A program made the translations under genes and the position numbers. A stretch of DNA of 64,000 bases from Curvularia sp. ZM96. Its lineage: Eukaryota > Ascomycota > Dothideomycetes > Pleosporales > Pleosporaceae. The DNA is taken from NCBI GenBank assembly GCA_022457065.1, contig JAJGBQ010000001.1:4402001-4466000 (forward strand). Direction: 5' to 3'. Below, one piece after another: positions 58,182 through 64,000 of this stretch. Position 1 is the first letter of the stretch. The number at the start of each line of letters is the position of its first letter. Below the pieces are notes generated by a model. The model saw nothing but the letters and a program-made list of their open reading frames with translations. It was not told the DNA's origin and searched no databases.

Positions 58182-58658
58182 CTAGCCTAGGTTAGTCGAG
58201 GGTCTGGATAGCGTTAGTCTAGTTGATAGAAAATTCGTACTAGGGGTAGAGCTCCCCTCGGCCTTCTCTTTCGCACGATCCTGGAACTTAAGGACGGCGA
58301 GATCACGACGAGCGAAGGAACGCTCCCGGGACTTCACCTCCAGGAGCTCACGACGAAGACGCGCAGCGGCCTCCTCGGCTCGAGCAACTTTAAGCTCCTT
58401 CTTCTCCCGCTCCTGTTGAACCTTCTCCCACTCTTCCTCAGAAACAAACAAACTGCACTTAGCTTTCACGGAAATATAACTAGCGCAATAGCTAGTTGCA
58501 GTGTCTACGAAACAACGAAGGTTCTTCTCCTTATACTGAGAGTAACGATAGGAGGTTATCTCGTTCCCTTGCTCTATTACACGATTAGCACGGGAATAAC
58601 GCTCTTCGTTTAACTTTTAAGCGCGAACACGGGTACGGGAAGACGGGACCTTGGGCAT
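58182..58658 (-). pseudogene. Antisense coiled-coil ORF inside the retrotransposon
   Basis: On the strand opposite to pol, between the chromodomain and the 3' LTR, a frame of 159 codons runs from ATG 58658 to the stop at 58182 with one TAA at 58617-58619 (a CAA Gln codon before C-to-T change would explain it). It begins MPKVPSSRTRVRA and continues with a charged helical stretch, EEEWEKVQQEREKKELKVAR then AARLRRELLEVKSRER. This part of the element is more G+C-rich than pol. No family is recognised. Confidence 0.5.
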
Positions 58659-58796
58659 GGTTAGGAAGGCTAGAGGGAAGGGACGGATATAATGGCCTGG
58701 GGCCTACCGACCTTATATGCAGCCTACGCCTCACGAGGCGGCATAGGAAAACAATAGTCTAGGGTATTAGGACGATACGCCTAAGAGGGGGGATAA

Positions 58797-59268
58797 TGTT
58801 ACAAGTAACAGCGAAGGATCTCTCCTTGACGTAGGGCAACGAGGTTGAGGACTAACCACGTCTACGTTAAAAGGTAATGACTATCGCGGGGCTTGGGAGT
58901 CACGTGATGTGCCATCCCGCCAAGACTGACCATCCAGGATGGCAGTACATGAAGGGATGGCGGCGCCATCCCAAACCTCCCGCCAAGATAGGATGGACGG
59001 GATAGCAGGACCAGAGGCAATAGATATAAGAATAGGTTGAATTTTATTATTACATTCGTTGTGGTTAACTCTTATAAGTTCTTCTCTTACATAGATTAAT
59101 ACTTAGTTGTTCTATTTTATATAGAATTAATTATTACTTTATTTGGTTAAACTCCTATAACTTCTCTCCACTACGAATCGCCAGAAAACAATCGCACGGA
59201 ATACTTTATACAAGTCTCGCCCTAACCCGGACCGAGACTAGGTGAGTATAGCGAACCCCCGTGTAACA
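58797..59268 (+). repeat. 3' LTR
   Basis: It is the same 472-bp length as the 5' LTR with the same terminal hexamers, preceded by the purine-rich priming tract aagaggggggataa and followed by the target duplication accta. Confidence 0.9.
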
Positions 59269-60190
59269 ACCTACTAACTAGGTTCTTAAAGTTAGTCCTA
59301 ATAGCTAGACGAATAATTAGCTTACTCTTATATAGCTAGAGTACTTTAATAGATATATAAAGAGGTATACTATAGGTAGGTTTCAACTACTTATTATTAA
59401 TAGCTATAAGAGCTACTACTCTATTAATTTCTAAGATCTTTACAAGAAGAAGAATATAGTTCTTCTCTATATATCTGCGCACTCGTCTTACTTATTACAG
59501 CCCCTTAACGTCGCCTATTTCTTGCCGTTAAAGCGTAAGTATAGTAACGCTATTTTAGTCTTAGCACGTAACTATACTAACTATATTAGTAAGAAGACCT
59601 TCCTACTAGTCTTTAAGACTACTTTTAAGTAGTCTATTACGAAGGATAATATCTAAGCTAGCTTTAGAGGCGCTAGGCTAGTCCTATATAACCTATAGAC
59701 TATACTATTAAAGCTTAATATAGTAGTGTAGACACTAAAATAATTACTACAATAGGCACCTACCTAGAAGGCGCAGACACCACGTAACGCGCGTAAAGTC
59801 GAGACTTAAATTAGTCTTATTTAGTAGAGCGTGAGAAAGCGCTATAGGTCTTCTACTAACTTACTTACTAAGTAGATCGCGTAGTTAAGTAAGAGGGCTT
59901 AGTAAATAGTATATAAGATAGTACTTCTAATAAAGAAAATAACTACTCTTTAAGAGGCTCTTAATAAATTAAATAAGCGTAAGAGCTATAAGCGGCGATA
60001 CGTATAGATAGAAGAGACTCTTACTATAGGCGAGGTATAAGAAGTATTAGCTAAATAGGCGGGTAGTAGTCGTGGCAATAGTAAGAGCGCGTTAAAGAGG
60101 GTGCGAGAAGAGAGGCGATGCGGGCGTTATAAGTAGACTAGACATAACGCTCGCACCTACGTAGTTAAGATAGATAGTGTAAGTAATAGT
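59269..60190 (+). pseudogene. Pogo/Fot1-like transposase, C-terminal half (copy 2)
   Basis: The sequence resumes the transposase interrupted at 51898, starting with the duplicated accta. Readable text includes GRFQLLIINSYKSYYS, the IVLLYISAHSSYLLQPLNVA block (the conserved H-S-x-x-L-Q-P-L-D region of pogo enzymes), and at the C-terminus the basic KRKSYKRRYV...IEETLT and RCGRYK...RHNART zinc-knuckle-like end. Many codons are TAG. Its 3' end is cut at 60190 by the start of a second Ty3/gypsy element. Confidence 0.72.
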
Positions 60191-60657
60191 GTTACGAACC
60201 TGAGCAGAGGGGACAACGCAAGATATGGAAAGAATGAAGGAAGGGGCCATGTCCAAGACCTCTTTCAGAGGACGGGACATACTCAGCTAATGACGTATGA
60301 GTAATTATACATCCCACAGGCTTGGCGGAACGCCACTATGGGACATGTCACGTGTGTCCCATAGATCCCATATAATCCCACAACGTTCCACGCATAGAAT
60401 ACTATGAGATACTATAGGATAGTATAGGATATAGGACATTCACTTAGTATATAGGAATAGGCATTAGGCCCTTCTAGCTCGATGTGTTTAACTTAAGTTA
60501 CGAGTACAAGTATCTATAATATAATAGTTACTTATAGAGATATTGTTTATATCACCCTGTTGCTTCATCCGCGAAAAATAACCTTAGAGTCTTGACACTA
60601 GAAGTCTTATATTACTTCTACTCAAGATCCACTCTTAATACTTTGAATACCCTCACG

Positions 60658-61605
60658 ATGAGCGACATTGCTATAAACACCCTAGACGCTTCCTAGGCTG
60701 GAGGATCCGCCAACCTTAGTAACAAGCCTGACTTGTACCATGGCGACCGCAACAAGCTTGAAGCTTGGCTCCTCTAGGTCGACCGTTACTTCTATCTCTA
60801 GGGAGATAGGATTGACGACGATAATAAGGTCGTCTTGGCCTCTACGTACCTTCGAGGTGACGCAGAGAAATGGGCTAACCCTATTATCTAACGTTACATG
60901 GACGAATCTATCGAAGATACTGACAATACTGCCCTAGTCGAAGACTGGGACGCCTTTAAAACCAAAATGCGACAAAACTTCTCACTATTTAAAGAATTGG
61001 TAGTTGCGGAACAAAAGATTCAGACCCTACAATAGACTAGGCCTGCCGCCGACTACACGACCCTGTTCTAATAGTACGCCACGAGGATTGACTGGGACGA
61101 CAACGCTCTCATGCGCATGTACAAATAAGGTCTTAAACCCTTAGTGCGCAGGGAACTTATAAGAACTGGAACCTTAATTACTAATTTAGAGAAACTCATG
61201 ACTAAAGCCGTGAGACTCGACAACGAACTTTATAAACTCGCATTAGAAAAACAACTATTTACGAAGAGAACGCGCAACTAGAAAAGCTCGAACGATTGGC
61301 CTCGACAAAACTAATACCGACGTTCATAGCCTAACACGGGAAAATAACGAAACTATACTCCTAGGACCCCAGGAGCCTACCGTAGATTCGGTGCAGAACT
61401 AATGCACCTCGACAACCTTAATAAAGGCCAAGGGCTAGGAAGAAATAATAAAGAACGACCTAAGAAGACGTTTAACTGCTATAAGTGTGGCAAGGAAGGC
61501 CACATAGCACGCGATTGCCGAAGCACAGACATAAACAAGGTTAAGCGACAGCTTAATGTAATGCGAAGAAAGTCAGAACTCGACGATAATGAAAGGTAGA
61601 ACATT
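60658..61605 (+). pseudogene. gag remnant of element 2, with CCHC knuckle
   Basis: From ATG 60658 the text reads MSDIAINTLDAS, then a capsid region (DDNKVVLASTYLRGDAEKWA, VEDWDAFKTKMRQNFSLFKE) and the knuckle CYKCGKEGHIARDC at about 61470-61512. It is broken by several TAG codons. Confidence 0.75.
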
Positions 61606-61799
61606 ATTACCCGACCTACGCTAACCGCACCTGACGGGGAAGAAGAGCTTCTCAAGAGATTTGAAGATATTACCCTTACAGCTCTAGAAGCATCTGATGA
61701 AGATGACGAACCTCTAAGCGACGAGGAATATGAGACACCTGAGGAAAAGGGACCTCAGACGCCTAAGACAAAGTACGAAAAGATGGCTAGCTTTAAGGA

Positions 61800-62590
61800 G
61801 AAGCATTAACTAGCCACACCAGCACGATTGCCTAGTCGAGACAATACCTATTATGTGGAAACTTAGATTTGGAAGTTGAACGAAATACTCGGACAAGAGC
61901 ACATTGTGTACGACCACACGCAACTAGGAATACTACTCCTAATGTACTATGACTTATGGTATCTCCGCTCTAAGATCGACTTCTACGAGATTAAAACCAC
62001 GCAAAGCCTACCCGACTACGCGCACATCTCCGCTAATATTCAAAGACTATAAGGGAGAACGCACCGATGTAACGAACAGCACTAACAACCCTACTAGCAA
62101 GAAAAGACGGATATACCGTAATGGGCATAGAAGGCACAAGAAGCCTGGACTAACGACAACATATACTAAATTAGTCAACACTAGTATAACGCGAATAACC
62201 CGCAATATAGCAAGTTGCACTAGACTGCATGCACCACTAAGTTCTGTCTAAAACACTAGAATGCTAAATAGAACGAAGGATGGTCACCAAAGAAGGTTTA
62301 AGGAGAACCTAGATGTAAATGGAATTAGTACGAATGCAAGAACGACCTATGCGCTAAATATCTATAGAAGAAGAGGGAAATAATTTATTTCCTAGGATAT
62401 GAAGACGCAGTAGACGTCGTCCACATGCAGATTATATACGGAAACGAAGACGGCACTACTAGAGAGTGTAACCAACCGCATTGGCAAATATGCCTGAATA
62501 ATGAGTGCGACAAGCACTAAGACGCCAAAGAATATTATGGCTACGAAGAACTACAGTCTTTTTTAGGCTAGCGACAAGAGAACGCGGCCC
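61800..62590 (+). other. Cys/His-rich linker with three C-x4-C-x2-[HY] motifs (element 2)
   Basis: Motifs are CTTKFCLKH (62230-62256), CKNDLCAKY (62335-62361) and CLNNECDKH (62491-62517). The position, between nucleocapsid knuckle and protease, is the same as in element 1 although the surrounding sequence differs. Confidence 0.55.
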
Positions 62591-62599
62591 CTCTAGGGA

Positions 62600-64000
62600 A
62601 ATTAACACAGTAAACTCCCTAGGATTAATCAAGCTTACAGTGAAGCTTAACGGAACACGGATGTAGGCACTAGTAGATTCAGGAGCACAGGATAACTATA
62701 TTTTAGCGCACGCAGCTAAGAAAGCAGGACTTTCGCAACTACGGAAACAACATCCATATCCACTACATGTTGCCACTGGCGAGTTAATGCTAAAAGGAAA
62801 CGAAATAACACACGAGGTCAAACAAGTGACGCTCAGCATCTAAGAGCATGAGGAGGAAATTAACCTAGACGTCCTTAGACTAGCTATCTACGACATCATA
62901 TTAGGACTCCTATGGCTACGGAAACACAACCCGCGGATCGACTGGAAGTCGAAGGTGTTTCAATTTGAGTGCTGCGGACTAGGCGCAACCGCAAGCCAGC
63001 CTGGACATCGGCAGAGTTCGATGGCAGATAAGAGTAACATTGCTAAGCAGTGCAATAACGCAGAAAGAGAAGCGTACTCGAAAGGTAGTTCCTTTAATAG
63101 GAAGCTAAACCTAGTAGATACCGATACTAGGCCAACGGATCACGAAGCTAGAGGTAAACAGGAGAAGAGCGCAACTCCGGAGATCCCTAAACAGTACAGA
63201 AGATTCGAATATCTATTTTAGGAAGTGGTAGACGAACAAGCGTTACTAAAGCATCAACCCTAGGACTATGAGATAGTCTTACAGGAAGGAAAGCAACTGA
63301 CTTTCGGCCTAATTTATTAATAATTAGAACGAGAACTTGTAGTACTACGAGAGTACCTAGACAAGTTATTAGCTAAAGGCTACATACGACCGTTAACATC
63401 TCTAGCAGAATACCTAGTCATGTTCGTACTAAAGAAGGACGGAATAGATCGACTATGCGTCGACTATAGAAAACTAAATGACATTATGGTCAAGAATCGA
63501 TACCTACTACCGAACATCAAAGAACTCCAGGATCGATTGTCTCGAGCAAAGATCTTCACAGCATTAGATCTAAGAGACGGATACCACCTTATTAGAATCA
63601 AGGAAGGTGAAGAATGGAAAACGGCTTTCCGAACACGATACGGACACTACGAATACACAGTCATGCCGTTCGGGCTCACGAACGCCCCAGCCACATTTCA
63701 AGCACTCATCAACAACGTACTTAGACCCTATTTAGATATATTCGTCATCGCCTACCTAGATAACATCCTAATCTACTTAGAGAATGAGAAGGACCACACT
63801 AGACACGTTATAAAAGTACTTTAAGCTCTTGATAACTACAGCCTTCGACTCAAGCTAAAGAAGTGTGAATTTCATAAGACTAAGGTCAACTTTCTAGGCT
63901 ACGTAGTAGGGATAAACGGAGTACAAATGAGCGAAGAAAAGATTAAAGTCATCAAGAACTAGCCAACACTGAAGAACGTCACGGACATTCAATCATTTCT
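62600..64000 (+). pseudogene. pol remnant of element 2: protease and partial reverse transcriptase
   Basis: The protease motif VDSGAQDNYI is at about 62673-62700. The reverse transcriptase runs from about 63230, with FVLKKDGIDRLCVDYRKLND, KIFTALDLRDGYHLIRIKEG and MPFGLTNAPATFQALINN in a 134-codon open segment (63420-63824). The catalytic box reads YLDN (63753-63764) where active enzymes have YLDD. The domain continues past the window edge. Confidence 0.8.

Larger units (their letters stand above)
51899..59268 (+). mobile_element. Complete Ty3/gypsy chromovirus LTR retrotransposon, RIP-decayed
   Basis: The element is 7,370 bp, with two 472-bp LTRs (51899-52370 and 58797-59268) that begin TGTTAC and end GTAACA. 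It is flanked by a 5-bp target duplication, accta (51894-51898 and 59269-59273). Order inside: gag with zinc knuckle, Cys/His-rich linker, aspartic protease, reverse transcriptase, RNase H, integrase with chromodomain, an antisense ORF, a polypurine tract (aagaggggggataa) and 3' LTR. Frames are interrupted mostly by TAG codons at Gln or Trp positions. Integrase-before-LTR order and the chromodomain place it in the chromoviruses. Confidence 0.9.
60191..64000 (+). mobile_element. Second Ty3/gypsy retrotransposon (5' part, runs off the window)
   Basis: It starts TGTTACGAACCTGAGC next to the pogo-like sequence and extends beyond position 64000. The LTR/internal border is not certain: the gag ATG is at 60658 and the LTR should end before about 60640. 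Domains follow as gag, zinc knuckle, Cys/His linker, protease and reverse transcriptase. It differs from element 1 in sequence and is also broken by TAG codons. Confidence 0.78.

Noticed and set aside
51111..64000. TAG used as a sense codon in the transposon block
   Set aside because: Nearly all stops are TAG at Gln/Trp sites, but host genes use TAG as stop (for example SelO) and the LTR pair shows the same C-to-T and G-to-A changes in non-coding DNA, so RIP explains it.
1..64000. CRISPR array, bacterial operons or riboswitches
   Set aside because: The sequence is eukaryotic with spliceosomal introns; no regularly spaced short repeats were found.

Overview
The window reads as chromosomal DNA of a filamentous ascomycete, probably a pleosporalean dothideomycete. 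Genes are dense, lie on both strands, and have short GT-AG introns of about 47-80 bp with CTNAC-type branch sites. Several products are fungal families: TRI12-type MFS, ATG37, TAD3, a Zn2Cys6 regulator and a vacuolar M28 protease. The transposons carry C-to-T/G-to-A decay typical of repeat-induced point mutation (RIP). The species assignment is inference; no marker gene was aligned.

Layout. Positions 1-50.5 kb are a gene-rich core holding about 27 genes. From the left: the 3' part of a cyclase-family enzyme (1-895), a TRI12-like MFS pump (1117-3125), TAD3 (3846-5180), a GNAT acetyltransferase (5680-6387), a 7-TM rhodopsin-domain protein (6564-7912), an amino-acid/GABA permease (8939-10637), ORC5 (11846-13393), SelO (13509-15540), a DCAF4-like WD40 protein (15893-17443), a tandem pair of paralogous nuclease-fold-like proteins (18224-20911), ATG37 (21561-22865), a tandem family of three small secreted ten-cysteine proteins (23837-27004), a sugar transporter, a SRPBCC protein, a sulfide-oxidation pair (SQR and persulfide dioxygenase) with a neighbouring Zn2Cys6 regulator (31257-36128), a GPI-anchored protein, a second MFS carrier, a 68-aa CxxC protein, a long membrane/coiled-coil protein (42742-45575), the vacuolar membrane protease and a divergent unknown protein ending at 49935.

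From about 50.55 kb to the end there are no host genes, only nested, mutated transposons: a possible solo LTR, a fragment of a pogo/Fot1-like element, and a second pogo/Fot1-like transposase cut in two by a complete 7,370-bp Ty3/gypsy chromovirus (51899-59268; 472-bp LTRs, 5-bp target duplication accta). A second Ty3/gypsy element starts near 60191 and runs off the right edge.

Points of most interest: the secreted-protein array with shared cysteine spacing and shared intron position; repeated C-x4-C-x2-H motifs between nucleocapsid and protease in both Ty3/gypsy elements; an antisense coiled-coil ORF inside the complete retroelement; the head-to-head sulfide-detoxification pair; and a TAD3 stop codon embedded in a good splice donor that could splice into a downstream repeat-bearing ORF.

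Gene models below were built by hand from reading frames and splice signals; exon borders are given so that they can be checked.
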